NCBI RefSeq assembly: GCF_000423105.1
Contig: NZ_AUHI01000004.1
Coordinates: forward strand, 1 to 64,000
Length of the DNA stretch: 64,000 bases
Source: Halalkalibacillus halophilus DSM 18494
Lineage (GTDB): Bacteria; Bacillota; Bacilli; Bacillales; Alkalibacillaceae
Direction: 5' to 3'
Of this stretch, positions 8,701 through 18,152 are shown one piece after another (the stretch's first letter is position 1; each line of letters begins with the position of its first letter). Under the pieces are notes generated by a model. The model worked only from the letters and a program-made list of their open reading frames with translations. It ran no database searches and was not told the origin of the DNA. A program made the translations under genes and the position numbers.

Positions 8701-10509
8701 ATGTCTGAAGGTTCAACTGGATTAAAAACAAGAGAGCAAGTAAGTACGGATTTAACATGGGATTTAGAAGCTATTTTCCCAACGGACGAAGCATGGGAAG
8801 AAGAGTTAAAGCAATTGAAATCAGATTTGCCAATTATCACGGAATATAAAGGTAAAATAGCGGAGTCCTCTGAGCAATTATTAGCGGTATTAAAACTAGA
8901 AGATGAGTTAAAAAATCGATTATCTAAGTTATATGTTTATTCCCATATGAAAAGTGATCAAGATACAACCAATGGAAAGTATCAAGATCAAGATGCTAGA
9001 GCAAAAATGTTAGTTTCAGAAATGATGAGTGCGTTTAGTTTTGTTACACCTGAAATCTTGGCTATGTCAGATGTACAAATAAGGCAATTTATTTATGAAA
9101 ATGATGAGTTAAAACATTATGATAAAACTTTAATTGATATTATGGAATCACGTCCGCACGTGTTAAGCGAAAAAGAAGAAGCACTACTAGCTCAAGTATC
9201 AGAAGCTACACAAGCAGCTGGAAACACCTTTGGAATGCTGAATAATGCTGACTTAACGTTCCCTACAATTAAAAATGAAGAGGGAGAAGAAGTCGAGCTT
9301 TCACACGGTCGTTTTAGAGACTTTTTAGATTCGAAAGACCGTAATGTAAGAAAAGAGGCTTTTGAAGCGATGTATGATACGTTTGGTCAATTTAGAAATA
9401 CATTTTCTGCAACATTAAGTGGCCAGGTGAAAAAGTCTAATTTCTTTGCGAAAGCTCGTAACTATTCTTCAGCTAGGGAAGCTGCACTTGATGCCAACCA
9501 CATTCCTGAAACAGTATATGATAACTTAGTAGATGCAATTAATGACAGACTGGGTTCTTTACATCGTTATATGGAACTGAAGAAAAAGATGCTAGATGTT
9601 GATGAACTTCATATGTATGATATCTATGCTCCATTGGTAGATGAAAAAATTGAAGTTTCTATTGAAGAAGCTAAAGAATATGTAGTAGAAGGTTTAGCGC
9701 CTTTAGGGAAAGAGTACACGGATATAGTTAAAAAAGGATATGAAGAACGTTGGTTTGATTGGGAAGAAACAAAAGGTAAACGAAGTGGTGCCTATTCATC
9801 TGGTGCATATCTTACAAATCCGTATATTCTAATGAATTGGCAGGATAATGTGGATAATTTATTCACACTTGCCCATGAGCTTGGTCATTCGTTGCATAGC
9901 TATTATACGAGAAAGTATCAAGCACCTCGGTATGGAGATTATTCAATATTCGTAGCCGAAGTAGCTTCTACAGCAAATGAAGCGCTATTAAATGATTATT
10001 TACTAAAGAGATTGGATGATAAGAAAAAACGATTATACTTACTTAACAATTTCTTAGAAGGATTTCGTGCTACAGTCTTCCGTCAAACGATGTTTGCAGA
10101 ATTTGAACATGCGATTCATCAACACGAACAGAATGGTGGAGCATTAACAGCAGATCAACTAACGGAAATGTACTACAAATTAAACCAAAAATATTTCGGT
10201 GAGAATGTACATGTAGATGAAAGGATTGGTTTGGAGTGGGCACGTATCCCTCATTTCTATATGGGATATTATGTGTACCAGTATTCCACAGGGTATGCAG
10301 CTGCAACAACTTTAGCTGCTAAAATTTTAGACGAAGGTGATCCTGCAGTGGAAAGATTTAAAGACTTCTTAAAGGCTGGAAGCAGTGAAGATCCAATTGA
10401 TGTCCTGAAAAAAGCTGGGGTTGACATGACTACGAAAGAACCGATTTATGGGGCGTTAGACGTTTTTGATGAGAAACTATCTGAGTTTGAGCGTTTATTA
10501 AACGAATAA
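8701..10509 (+). CDS. pepF: Oligoendopeptidase F
   Basis: 602 residues, normal for the M3B peptidase family. The zinc-binding motif H392-E-x-x-H396 lies in TLAHELGHSLHS, with a downstream glutamate in EVASTANEALL as third ligand. The enzyme cleaves short peptides in the cytoplasm. A TAGGGGG site lies before the ATG. It follows coiA in the same direction after 111 bases of AT-rich DNA, so it may have its own promoter. It ends at a clear terminator. Confidence 0.96.
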   Translation: MSEGSTGLKTREQVSTDLTWDLEAIFPTDEAWEEELKQLKSDLPIITEYKGKIAESSEQLLAVLKLEDELKNRLSKLYVYSHMKSDQDTTNGKYQDQDARAKMLVSEMMSAFSFVTPEILAMSDVQIRQFIYENDELKHYDKTLIDIMESRPHVLSEKEEALLAQVSEATQAAGNTFGMLNNADLTFPTIKNEEGEEVELSHGRFRDFLDSKDRNVRKEAFEAMYDTFGQFRNTFSATLSGQVKKSNFFAKARNYSSAREAALDANHIPETVYDNLVDAINDRLGSLHRYMELKKKMLDVDELHMYDIYAPLVDEKIEVSIEEAKEYVVEGLAPLGKEYTDIVKKGYEERWFDWEETKGKRSGAYSSGAYLTNPYILMNWQDNVDNLFTLAHELGHSLHSYYTRKYQAPRYGDYSIFVAEVASTANEALLNDYLLKRLDDKKKRLYLLNNFLEGFRATVFRQTMFAEFEHAIHQHEQNGGALTADQLTEMYYKLNQKYFGENVHVDERIGLEWARIPHFYMGYYVYQYSTGYAAATTLAAKILDEGDPAVERFKDFLKAGSSEDPIDVLKKAGVDMTTKEPIYGALDVFDEKLSEFERLLNE

Positions 10510-10519
10510 AAAAACATGG

Positions 10520-10556
10520 AAGAAGCTCTGGGAGTTCGATCCCGAGCTTCTTTTTT
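10520..10556 (+). terminator. pepF terminator
   Basis: AGAAGCTCTGGGA pairs with TCCCGAGCTTCT with one bulged base, followed by a T6 tract. Confidence 0.85.
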
Positions 10557-10615
10557 AAAAAAATTATAGACCATAAGTTGTCCCAACATGTTACCTAACT
10601 GTGCGACCGAAAGTA

Positions 10616-10795
10616 TTATCTATATCTAATGGTCGAATGTCTTTGGAATATACTATAAATAAACAAAAATAATACTAAAAAAAGAACGGGAAAACTAATA
10701 AGTCGTGGCACTAATTGCATCATTCCTAATAAATTAAATAAAAAAGCACCTATGAGTAATATAAGCCAGAACAAGAAGATGACCATGTTCATCAT
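10616..10795 (-). CDS. Small membrane protein, 59 residues or fewer
   Basis: A short minus-strand frame opens with ATG ATG AAC ATG after AAAGGA; the exact start among these is uncertain. It encodes two hydrophobic stretches (VIFLFWLILLIGAFLF and FPVLFLVLFLFIYSIF) separated by a short loop containing Pro-Arg, and it ends in a basic tail (QRHSTIRYR). The pattern is a two-helix membrane hairpin. I do not recognise a family. It lies 38 bases upstream of spxH on the same strand and could be its leader gene. Confidence 0.6.
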   Translation of the reverse strand: MMNMVIFLFWLILLIGAFLFNLLGMMQLVPRLISFPVLFLVLFLFIYSIFQRHSTIRYR

Positions 10796-10833
10796 TCCTT
10801 TCTGGTACTAATCATATGGTGCTTTCTAAATTA

Positions 10834-11727
10834 TTATGCGAGATATTTCCAGAACGTCCCGTACTTTACAGGGATTCTTTCAACTTTTCTAGCCAGTTGT
10901 AACTTTTTAAGTTCTCGTTCCGCTTTTTCCTTTGACCAGTCATAGACAACGGAAACTTCTTCCGATGCTACAAATTCAAAATGTGATAAAAAGTCTTCTA
11001 ATTTTGGTTTTTTAGAAGGTATAGAGTATTGATTCATCATTTCAAAAAGTGCATTCACATAAGTGTTATAGTCATTTACACCAGAAATTTTAAGTCCATC
11101 TTGATGGTCTTCACGATTAAGTAAGACAATTGTAGGTACTTTTTCAATTTCCATTTCTTGCGAGACGTGTAAATCACACTGTAAAGCACGTTTTGCAGTG
11201 TTTGAATGTAAATCGTTCTTAAACTCTTCCACATCCAAATTGACTTTTTCTGCTACTTCGATTAATACGGATTCATCAGAAATATTCTTTTTATCTAAAA
11301 ATAAATATTCCTGAAGTTTTCTTAAAAATCTACTTCCAGGCTTTATTCCTTGTAACTCTGCAGCTTTAATAGCTAAGGACGTCAGCCATGGAGAAGACAC
11401 TGGATTCATTAACCAAGTGTCTTCGTCGCAATTCATTCCGTTGTTATAAGGTACTTTTCGCCATGTCGTTTGTAATTTTTCCGATGCGTTTAGTGAAGAT
11501 ATATTAAGATTGGATGATTTCCCAGTCACGATCGGACGCAATTTAAAGTAACAACCATATTCTATTGCGAGTTTTTTAATATATGGCTCAAAGGACCAAC
11601 ATTCCGGACAAAGTGGATCCACAAAGAAATAGATTTCTACTGGTTTATTTAATACATTACAAAAGTCAACTTGGGAATTATCGTTAGCTGTTAAATTTAC
11701 CATGACATCTGCTGTCTTATCTACCAC
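10834..11727 (-). CDS. spxH: SpxH (YjbH), ClpXP adaptor for Spx
   Basis: 297 residues from a GTG (11727) seven bases after AAAGGGGA. The DsbA-like fold is indicated by VDPLCPECWSFEP, with the C40-P-E-C43 pair. In Bacillus subtilis YjbH binds Spx and speeds its degradation by ClpXP, and it is inactivated or aggregates in thiol stress. The gene is preceded by a truncated haemoglobin gene 21 bases upstream, the yjbI-yjbH operon of Bacillus. Adaptor and target (spx at 3478) thus lie in the same neighbourhood. Confidence 0.93.
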   Translation of the reverse strand: MVDKTADVMVNLTANDNSQVDFCNVLNKPVEIYFFVDPLCPECWSFEPYIKKLAIEYGCYFKLRPIVTGKSSNLNISSLNASEKLQTTWRKVPYNNGMNCDEDTWLMNPVSSPWLTSLAIKAAELQGIKPGSRFLRKLQEYLFLDKKNISDESVLIEVAEKVNLDVEEFKNDLHSNTAKRALQCDLHVSQEMEIEKVPTIVLLNREDHQDGLKISGVNDYNTYVNALFEMMNQYSIPSKKPKLEDFLSHFEFVASEEVSVVYDWSKEKAERELKKLQLARKVERIPVKYGTFWKYLA

Positions 11728-11748
11728 AACGATTCCCCTTTCTTCTGT

Positions 11749-12132
11749 CTATTCAGGTGTGTTCATCATATGATTTGCTGTCATTGTAAGTCGTTCTAAA
11801 ATCGAGCTATTATATGGTTCTTCAATTCCAGCCTCATCTAAAGCTTCAGCCATACATGCAAGCCAAGCATCTCTTCTCGTCGGTGTGATGGGAAAAGGAG
11901 AATGTCTTGCACGTAGCATCGGGTGTCCGTGCTCTTGATTATATAAGTCCGGTCCACCAAAGAATTGTGTTAAGAATTGTTTTTGTTTTCTAGCTGTTTC
12001 CGTTAAGTTTTCAGGGAAGATAGGTATGAGATCTGGATGCATTGCTACGCGATCATAAAACGCATCTACTAAACGATCTACTGCCGGTTCTCCGCCGATT
12101 GCTTCGTACACATTAGCTTGTTGATGTGCCAT
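11749..12132 (-). CDS. yjbI: Group II truncated haemoglobin (YjbI)
   Basis: 127 residues. The proximal haem ligand is H77 in LRARHSPFPI, and W90 (RRDAWLACM) is the conserved G8 tryptophan of group II proteins. QFFGGPDLY follows the typical E-F region. These proteins bind oxygen and may protect against oxidative or nitrosative stress. In Staphylococcus and Bacillus the gene is co-transcribed with yjbH, and here the spacing is 21 bases. The ATG follows AAAGGGATG. Confidence 0.94.
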   Translation of the reverse strand: MAHQQANVYEAIGGEPAVDRLVDAFYDRVAMHPDLIPIFPENLTETARKQKQFLTQFFGGPDLYNQEHGHPMLRARHSPFPITPTRRDAWLACMAEALDEAGIEEPYNSSILERLTMTANHMMNTPE

Positions 12133-12206
12133 AATTCATCCCTTTCTTTTATTCACTTCATTATTGTAGCAACGGTCTGATTTCACATCAAATAAAACGG
12201 TTATCA

Positions 12207-12782
12207 TCATTGATTGAAAGAAACACTATTGAAAAAGCGTTCAATTTTATTTTTCGTTGGGCGCTCTTCAATATTGTACTCTTTTAATAGTTGCTTGAAG
12301 GTTTGCTTTCCTAAACTAGCATTCGTCGCTTCTAGTTCTAACTCATAATCTTCCATGTCGTTATACGTACTGTGATCCAATACTAAAATGGTGTGCTCTT
12401 TTTTCTTTTCTAATCGCTCGGTTTGTAAAGAGCCAGCATAACGCAAATCAGAGGACTGGATTCCGAACTCGTCCAATTGTTCTTTAATATTGGGTGGTAG
12501 TGTAATAACATTTTTCATCCAATTTTGAAGTGTATCTTCTGAAACAGAATCGTGAGTTTCTAATAAGCCATTCGAGTGTGGTTGTTTTAAAGTAGCTACA
12601 TATGTTTCGTCTTTTTTTCGAATTCTGAGTGCAGCCAGGTTGTCCCTTAATTGAAAATCACTTGTTTCAAAATAATAATTTACTTGTCTAATTGGTTCCT
12701 CTTTTTGAAAAAAATCGTTAACTAGATTCGTATATTCATTATATGTAAGTATGTTTTTAAATTCGATCTCTATTTCTTGCAT
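12207..12782 (-). CDS. yjbK: CYTH-domain protein (YjbK), probable triphosphate hydrolase
   Basis: 191 residues. The signature E5-x-E7-x-K9 (EIEIEFK) opens the CYTH tunnel fold, with RIRKK, TLKQ and LDHSTY.D strands following. CYTH enzymes hydrolyse inorganic or organic triphosphates with metal ions. The gene is divergent from relQ, as yjbK is from yjbM in Bacillus subtilis. The substrate is not determined. Confidence 0.9.
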   Translation of the reverse strand: MQEIEIEFKNILTYNEYTNLVNDFFQKEEPIRQVNYYFETSDFQLRDNLAALRIRKKDETYVATLKQPHSNGLLETHDSVSEDTLQNWMKNVITLPPNIKEQLDEFGIQSSDLRYAGSLQTERLEKKKEHTILVLDHSTYNDMEDYELELEATNASLGKQTFKQLLKEYNIEERPTKNKIERFFNSVSFNQ

Positions 12783-12913
12783 GTGTATCCCTCCAAGAAC
12801 TACACCTTATTATGAAGGATTATTTGGAAGTAATCAATAATTATGACCTTTGGTAAATTATGATACAATATACGTAGGTCACAAGGTTTTTCATGAAAGT
12901 GAGGGAGAAACTG

Positions 12914-13528
12914 TTGAAATGGGACATATTTTTGGCTCCATACAGTCAAGCAGTAGATGAACTAAAAATTAAGTTAAAAGGTATGCGTAAACAATTTGAT
13001 TATGAATCAAGGCACTCTCCCATAGAGTTTGTCACCGGCCGAGTGAAACCAATTACAAGTATTATTGATAAAGCTAAAACTCGAGAGATCCTATCTAGTA
13101 ACATTGAAGAGGAAGTACAAGACATTGCTGGATTAAGGGTTGTATGCCCCTTCGTAGATGATATTTACGAAGTAGTCGACATGATTCGGGACCGTCAAGA
13201 CTTTGAAATAGTGGAAGAAAAAGATTATATTGAGAAAAATAAAGAAAGCGGTTATCGCTCGTACCATTTAGTTATTAAGTACCCTGTAGAAACCATTCAT
13301 GGGGAAAAGTTAATTTTAGCTGAAATTCAAATACGAACATTAGCAATGAACTTTTGGGCGATTAATGAACACTCTTTAAATTATAAATATTCTGAGCAAA
13401 TGCCAGAAGATGTGAGAAATCGACTGAAAAATGCTGCAGAAGCTGCGTTTCGTTTAGATGAAGAAATGTCTAAAATCCGTCAAGAAATAAGAGAAGCTCA
13501 ACAAGTGTTCAGACGAAAACAAGATTAA
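12914..13528 (+). CDS. relQ: RelQ/SasB small alarmone synthetase (YjbM)
   Basis: I place the start at the TTG at 12914, six bases after AGGGAG (12902-12907), giving 204 residues; an ATG at 12893 has no ribosome binding site and adds seven residues not found in Bacillus YjbM. The RelA_SpoT synthetase domain shows [36 protein letters not shown] and [22 protein letters not shown]. No hydrolase domain is present. The enzyme makes (p)ppGpp from ATP and GTP/GDP and is allosterically tetrameric in relatives. nadK follows after 26 bases. Confidence 0.95.
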   Translation: MKWDIFLAPYSQAVDELKIKLKGMRKQFDYESRHSPIEFVTGRVKPITSIIDKAKTREILSSNIEEEVQDIAGLRVVCPFVDDIYEVVDMIRDRQDFEIVEEKDYIEKNKESGYRSYHLVIKYPVETIHGEKLILAEIQIRTLAMNFWAINEHSLNYKYSEQMPEDVRNRLKNAAEAAFRLDEEMSKIRQEIREAQQVFRRKQD

Positions 13529-13554
13529 TATCTACAGGTAAAGGTGGGCTAACA

Positions 13555-14364
13555 TTGAAGTTTGCAGTGCAGTGTAGAGGAGATCAAACATCTAAAGAAA
13601 TTAAATCCAAATTCCGAAGTTATTTATCTGAATTTCAAATGGAATATAATGAAGAGGAACCAGACTTAGTCATCTCTGTAGGTGGAGATGGAACATTGTT
13701 AGAGGCTTTTCATAGATATGTGCATCGGTTAAATGAAACAGCATTCATAGGTGTGCATACTGGCCACCTTGGTTTTTATGCCGACTGGGTTCCAGACGAA
13801 CTGGAGAAGTTGATCATTGAAATCGCACGTACCCCTTTTCAAGTCGTCGAATATCCTCTATTGGAAATCACTATTCGACCGAAAGAATATGATGAGGAAC
13901 ATCGTTATTTAGCTTTAAATGAATCTTCAGTGAAAACTGCAGAGGGATCAGTGGTGTTGGATGTAGATATTAAAGGAGAACACTTTGAAACTTTCCGTGG
14001 AGACGGGTTATGCCTGTCTACTCCTTCTGGTTCGACTGCTTATAATAAAGCATTAGGAGGAGCGATTATTCACCCCTCATTAGAAGCATTCCAAATCACC
14101 GAAATGGCTTCTATTAATAATAGGGTATTCCGAACAGTTGGTTCTCCATTAATCTTACCGAAGCATCACACAGCAGTTATGAGACCTAAAAACAATAGGA
14201 GCTTTTTAATTACAATCGATCATTTATCGATGACATTTAATCAAGTGCATAGTATTCAATGTCGTGTTGCAAAAGAACGAGTTCGTTTTGCTAGGTTCCG
14301 TCCATTTCCTTTTTGGAAACGTGTCCATGACTCCTTTATTTCCAACGAACGAACAGAGTTTTAA
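13555..14364 (+). CDS. nadK: NAD kinase
   Basis: 269 residues from a TTG after AAAGGTGGGC. The family motif G43-G-D45-G-T47 ([12 protein letters not shown]) and the LNE motif ([12 protein letters not shown]) for NAD binding are present, as is [15 protein letters not shown]. It phosphorylates NAD to NADP with ATP. It sits between relQ and a pseudouridine synthase gene as in Bacillus subtilis (yjbM-yjbN-yjbO); the ribosome binding sites of all three are close to the preceding stop, consistent with an operon. Confidence 0.96.
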   Translation: MKFAVQCRGDQTSKEIKSKFRSYLSEFQMEYNEEEPDLVISVGGDGTLLEAFHRYVHRLNETAFIGVHTGHLGFYADWVPDELEKLIIEIARTPFQVVEYPLLEITIRPKEYDEEHRYLALNESSVKTAEGSVVLDVDIKGEHFETFRGDGLCLSTPSGSTAYNKALGGAIIHPSLEAFQITEMASINNRVFRTVGSPLILPKHHTAVMRPKNNRSFLITIDHLSMTFNQVHSIQCRVAKERVRFARFRPFPFWKRVHDSFISNERTEF

Positions 14365-14380
14365 AAAGAAGGCGATTAAT

Positions 14381-15247
14381 ATGAAATTGTTGTTTAGAAT
14401 CAAATCACAAGAACAAGGTCAGCTCGTGCGTGAGTATTTATTTCATGTGCGAGCTTTTTCTAATCAATTACTTAAAAAGATAAAGAATAATGGAAAAATA
14501 CTTTTGAATGGGGAGGAAGTGACAGTCAGGGCCACTTTAAAAAATCAAGATGAGTTAATGATTAAGCTGCCAGTGGAAAAAGTGAGTCCAGCTATTACAC
14601 CTGTAAACGGGGAATTAAATCTTATTTATGAAGATGAACATATTCTTATTGTGAATAAGAAAAGAGGATTGGCTGTATTACCGAACCCTAATGATCCAAG
14701 TGGTAAGAATCTTGCTGCCTTTATCCTTGATTATTATGAGCGGAACCAAAAGGAAGGGGCAATCCACATTGTGAATCGACTAGACCGTTATACTTCGGGT
14801 GTCGTCATGATTGCAAAACACCGATATATGCACCACTTAATGCAGCAATGTGATGTCTATAAGCGATATATTGCTGTAGTTGAAGGTGAGATGAGTAAGA
14901 GAAGTGCTACCGTGAATTACCCAATTTCAAGGAATTTGCCATCTATTATTGAAAGAAAAATTGATCCTAATGGAAAAAGAGCCATTACCCATTATCGACT
15001 ACTTCGAGTGATAGGGAATGACTCTTTGGTTGAATTAATATTAGAAACGGGAAGAACGCATCAAATTAGAGTGCATATGGCTTCTATTGGTCACCCGCTA
15101 GTAGGTGATGACTTATATGGTGGTAGTAATAAACGATTATATGGCCAGGCGCTACATTGTAGAGAAGTGTCTTTTATCCACCCAGTTACTTCAAAGCTTC
15201 TTACATGTTTCGCCAATGTACCAGAAGACCTCATGAACCTCCATTAA
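14381..15247 (+). CDS. yjbO: RluA/RluD-family pseudouridine synthase (YjbO)
   Basis: 288 residues from ATG 14381 (AAGAAGG before it); an upstream in-frame ATG inside nadK has no support. An S4-like N-terminal region (about 15-65) precedes the catalytic domain. The catalytic aspartate is D135 in NRLDRYTSG; the usual His of HRLD is Asn here. TGRTHQIRVHMA and GHPLVGDDLYGG complete the fold. It isomerises uridine in rRNA or tRNA; the target is not predictable. The 3' end overlaps the convergent rodA by 4 bases. Confidence 0.92.
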   Translation: MKLLFRIKSQEQGQLVREYLFHVRAFSNQLLKKIKNNGKILLNGEEVTVRATLKNQDELMIKLPVEKVSPAITPVNGELNLIYEDEHILIVNKKRGLAVLPNPNDPSGKNLAAFILDYYERNQKEGAIHIVNRLDRYTSGVVMIAKHRYMHHLMQQCDVYKRYIAVVEGEMSKRSATVNYPISRNLPSIIERKIDPNGKRAITHYRLLRVIGNDSLVELILETGRTHQIRVHMASIGHPLVGDDLYGGSNKRLYGQALHCREVSFIHPVTSKLLTCFANVPEDLMNLH

Positions 15248-16425
15248 TTATCTTCCGTTTCAAACATAAAGGAACGTTTTCGTGAATGAACATTTAAAAT
15301 TAAACCAATTGCTGCCATGTAGATTAATAAAGAGGTACCTCCATAACTCAAGAACGGAAGAGGTAGACCCGTAAGTGGTAACAATTGAATGGACATGCCA
15401 ATATTTTGGAATATTTGGTAAGCAAACATACCTACAATTCCTACACAAAGGTACGTTCCAAATGGATCTTTACATTCTAATGCAATTTGAATAATACGAT
15501 AAATCATTAAGAAATAAAGCACAATTACTACACTTGAACCGATGAACCCAAATTGTTCTGCAATTGCTGTGAAAATCATGTCTGTATGACGTTCTGGAAT
15601 ATACACATCATATACTCCAATTCCTTTACCAAACAACTGTCCAGACCCAATTGATTGCATCGACTTAATTACTTGCATGGCTGAACCATCTTCATACAAA
15701 TGTGGATCTTGCCAAGCTTGGACACGATAGATAATATGCCGGAATGGTGTACTTTCAATAAATGTAGTTACTTGAGCTGTAAAGGTTAAATAAAGAACGG
15801 TGATAACTGTTGCTATACCCGCAGCTATTGCCATAATAACTAAAATGACGCGCCAGCGAATTCCAGAAACTAAAATTAAAAATGCAGCTATGGATAGAAT
15901 AACTAGTGATGAACCTACATCTGGCTGAATCGCAATTAAAACTAGTGGTGGTAATGTAAGTCCAACTATTTTTCCTAATAATACTAAGTCATAGGTTAAA
16001 TTCTTTGTTTGCCATTTTTCATTATGCCTAGCTATAACATGAGCTAACGTGATTGCTAAAAATACCTTCATGAACTCTGAAGGTTGTATCGTTTGATTGG
16101 TAGGCAATAAATACCAACGGGTCGCGCCGTTTGCTTCAAAACCCCATGGTAAAACAAATAGTCCAGCGAGCATCCCGACACCTAAAATATATAAGGGCCA
16201 TGCCAACTTACGATAACGGTCAAAATCAAGAATCATGATCATAGCAATACCAATTGCACCAAGCGTAAACCAAATTCCTTGTCTTATATGAAAATTTTGG
16301 CCGCGAATATTAGCAGGCAGATGATCGATTAACGTATATAAAGTAAAACTACTGATCGCAATCAGAGCGAATATAACAGTAACGAGAAATGTATCAACTT
16401 TCATTTCATTTTTTCTATAATCCAT
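15244..16425 (-). CDS. rodA: RodA-type SEDS peptidoglycan glycosyltransferase
   Basis: 393 residues with about ten membrane helices. Conserved SEDS blocks are GATRWYLL, QPSEFMKVF, AIQPDVGSSLV (with the catalytic-region aspartate), GSGQLFGKGI, PERHTDMIFTAIAEQFGFIG and LPLTGLPLPFLSYGGTSL. The length and the NQTIQPSEF/SIGSGQ forms favour RodA, the side-wall polymerase, over FtsW or SpoVE. GAGGAG lies before the ATG. The gene stands alone on the minus strand, convergent with yjbO and divergent from mgtE. Confidence 0.9.
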   Translation of the reverse strand: MDYRKNEMKVDTFLVTVIFALIAISSFTLYTLIDHLPANIRGQNFHIRQGIWFTLGAIGIAMIMILDFDRYRKLAWPLYILGVGMLAGLFVLPWGFEANGATRWYLLPTNQTIQPSEFMKVFLAITLAHVIARHNEKWQTKNLTYDLVLLGKIVGLTLPPLVLIAIQPDVGSSLVILSIAAFLILVSGIRWRVILVIMAIAAGIATVITVLYLTFTAQVTTFIESTPFRHIIYRVQAWQDPHLYEDGSAMQVIKSMQSIGSGQLFGKGIGVYDVYIPERHTDMIFTAIAEQFGFIGSSVVIVLYFLMIYRIIQIALECKDPFGTYLCVGIVGMFAYQIFQNIGMSIQLLPLTGLPLPFLSYGGTSLLIYMAAIGLILNVHSRKRSFMFETEDN

Positions 16426-16610
16426 TTATGTACTCCTCAAAAAAGTATTCGTTATTCTATTTTCAATCATTTGTCAACATTCGTCAACGTGAACTCTTAA
16501 ACAGTTTGTGATAGATTTAAATATATGTAGAAAATTATTGCACAAGATCCACTAAAATGTTTAATTAATAATGGTATATAATTAGATGGAGATAAGGGGG
16601 GGGAGCTTTT

Positions 16611-17978
16611 ATGGATAAGTTAGAATTTGAAAATAAAGATCAAATATGGGAAAAAATTAATCTTGCAATTAAAAATGATCAAATAGACCATTTTCGTGCA
16701 CACTTCTTAGAGCTTCACCCATACCAACAAGCTCAAGTACTTCAGGAATTGGATAGCACAGATCGAAAATTAGTATATACGTACTTGTCTCCAGAGGAAA
16801 TGGCAGAAATATTACAACACGTTGACTTTGAAGATGTCGGACCATTATTTTCTGAAATGGATCCACGATATGTTGCACAAATACTTGATGATATGTCGAC
16901 AGATGATGCGGTAGATATTTTAAATTATTTAGAAAAATTTGAAGTTACTAGTTATTTAGCATTAATGAACAAGCAAGAAGCTTCCGAAATCAGGAGATTA
17001 CTGCAATACGAAGAGAGAACTGCGGGAAGTATCATGACAACGGAATATATTGTTGTCAATCAGAATATGTCCATTAAAGATGCGATGCATCACCTTCGTC
17101 GCGAAGCTCCTGATGCTGAAACAATTTATTATATTTTTGTAGTAGATGATGACAAAAAATTGGTCGGAGTTATTTCTTTAAGAGATTTAATCATTGCAGA
17201 AGATGATTGGCAAGTAAAAGATATGATGAGTGAACGTGTGGTTTATGTTCCTGTAACAGAAGACCAAGAAACAATTGCTAAATTAATGCGTGATTACGAT
17301 TTCTTAGCTCTTCCAGTAGTAGATTATAAAGATCACTTATTAGGTATTATTACTGTAGATGATATTTTAGATGTTATGGATGAAGAGGCAAGTGATGACT
17401 ATTCCAAACTTGCTGGTGTGACAGACATGAATCGCACAGACCAAAGTGCTATTGAAGCTGCGAAAAAGAGGTTACCTTGGTTAATCATACTTTTATTTCT
17501 CGGTATGATCACAGCAAGCTTGATTGGGCAATTTGAAGATACGTTAGAACAGGTAGCAATTTTAGCAGTATTTATCCCATTGATCGCTGGTATGGCTGGT
17601 AACACTGGTACACAAGCGTTAGCTGTAACTGTGCGTTCCATTGCTACAGGTGAAATTTCTAAAGAAGGATTTTTAACCAGATTGAAAAGGGAGTCGTTAA
17701 CAGGAGTACTAACTGGCGTGACTTGTGGCATTATTATCGTTCTCGTAGTAGTTGTTTGGCCCCCAGGCGGAATTTATCTAGGTTTAGTTGTAGGTATATC
17801 GATTGTAGTTTCTTTATTTGTTGCTACTATTGCTGGAGCATTTTTGCCAATATTAATGCACAAATTAAATGTGGACCCAGCAGTTGCAAGTGGACCATTC
17901 ATTACAACCATTAACGATATTATTGCAGTTATTATTTACTTTGGAACCGCGACTTTATTTATGCACTTACTTGTTTAA
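16611..17978 (+). CDS. mgtE: MgtE magnesium transporter
   Basis: 455 residues. Order of domains: cytoplasmic N domain of HEAT-like helices (about 25-130, with DMSTDDAVDIL), two CBS domains (about 135-255) that sense magnesium, then five membrane helices (about 290-455) with VFIPLIAGMAGNTGTQALAV and INDIIAVIIYFGTA. It is a Mg2+ channel gated by intracellular magnesium. The ribosome binding site lies in an unbroken run of eight G residues (16596-16603). I saw no magnesium riboswitch in the 185 bases upstream. Confidence 0.95.
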   Translation: MDKLEFENKDQIWEKINLAIKNDQIDHFRAHFLELHPYQQAQVLQELDSTDRKLVYTYLSPEEMAEILQHVDFEDVGPLFSEMDPRYVAQILDDMSTDDAVDILNYLEKFEVTSYLALMNKQEASEIRRLLQYEERTAGSIMTTEYIVVNQNMSIKDAMHHLRREAPDAETIYYIFVVDDDKKLVGVISLRDLIIAEDDWQVKDMMSERVVYVPVTEDQETIAKLMRDYDFLALPVVDYKDHLLGIITVDDILDVMDEEASDDYSKLAGVTDMNRTDQSAIEAAKKRLPWLIILLFLGMITASLIGQFEDTLEQVAILAVFIPLIAGMAGNTGTQALAVTVRSIATGEISKEGFLTRLKRESLTGVLTGVTCGIIIVLVVVVWPPGGIYLGLVVGISIVVSLFVATIAGAFLPILMHKLNVDPAVASGPFITTINDIIAVIIYFGTATLFMHLLV

Positions 17979-18070
17979 GCTTACAACAATTGTTAACTAT
18001 ATACTCACGATTTATAGATTATATTTAGGAAGAATATTATTTAATATAAAGTGGCTAGTAAAGAAAAACA

Positions 18071-18115
18071 TTGAGTATTGCTTGTTTTTTATATAAAATA
18101 GGAGTAGGTACTAAT
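18071..18115 (+). promoter_or_regulatory. fabI promoter with FapR-type operator
   Basis: TTGAGT (18071-18076), 17 bases, TAAAAT (18094-18099) form a SigA-like promoter. Starting in the -10 is AATAGGAGTAGGTACTAAT (18097-18115), which matches one orientation of the FapR consensus (ATTAGTATCAGGTACTAAT form) at 15 of 19 positions, with a perfect right half AGGTACTAAT. FapR represses fatty-acid synthesis genes, including fabI, until malonyl-CoA rises. Confidence 0.7.
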
Positions 18116-18152
18116 AACAAATAATAATTTTATAATAACAGGAGGCATTCCA

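Noticed and set aside
14264..14380. Longer start for the pseudouridine synthase
   Set aside because: It lies inside nadK without a ribosome binding site; ATG 14381 fits the family length.
15244..16425. FtsW or SpoVE instead of RodA
   Set aside because: Length and motif variants fit RodA better, although a second RodA-like paralogue elsewhere cannot be excluded.
16430..16610. Magnesium riboswitch before mgtE
   Set aside because: The 185-base gap is AT-rich and shows none of the conserved M-box sequence or a terminator.
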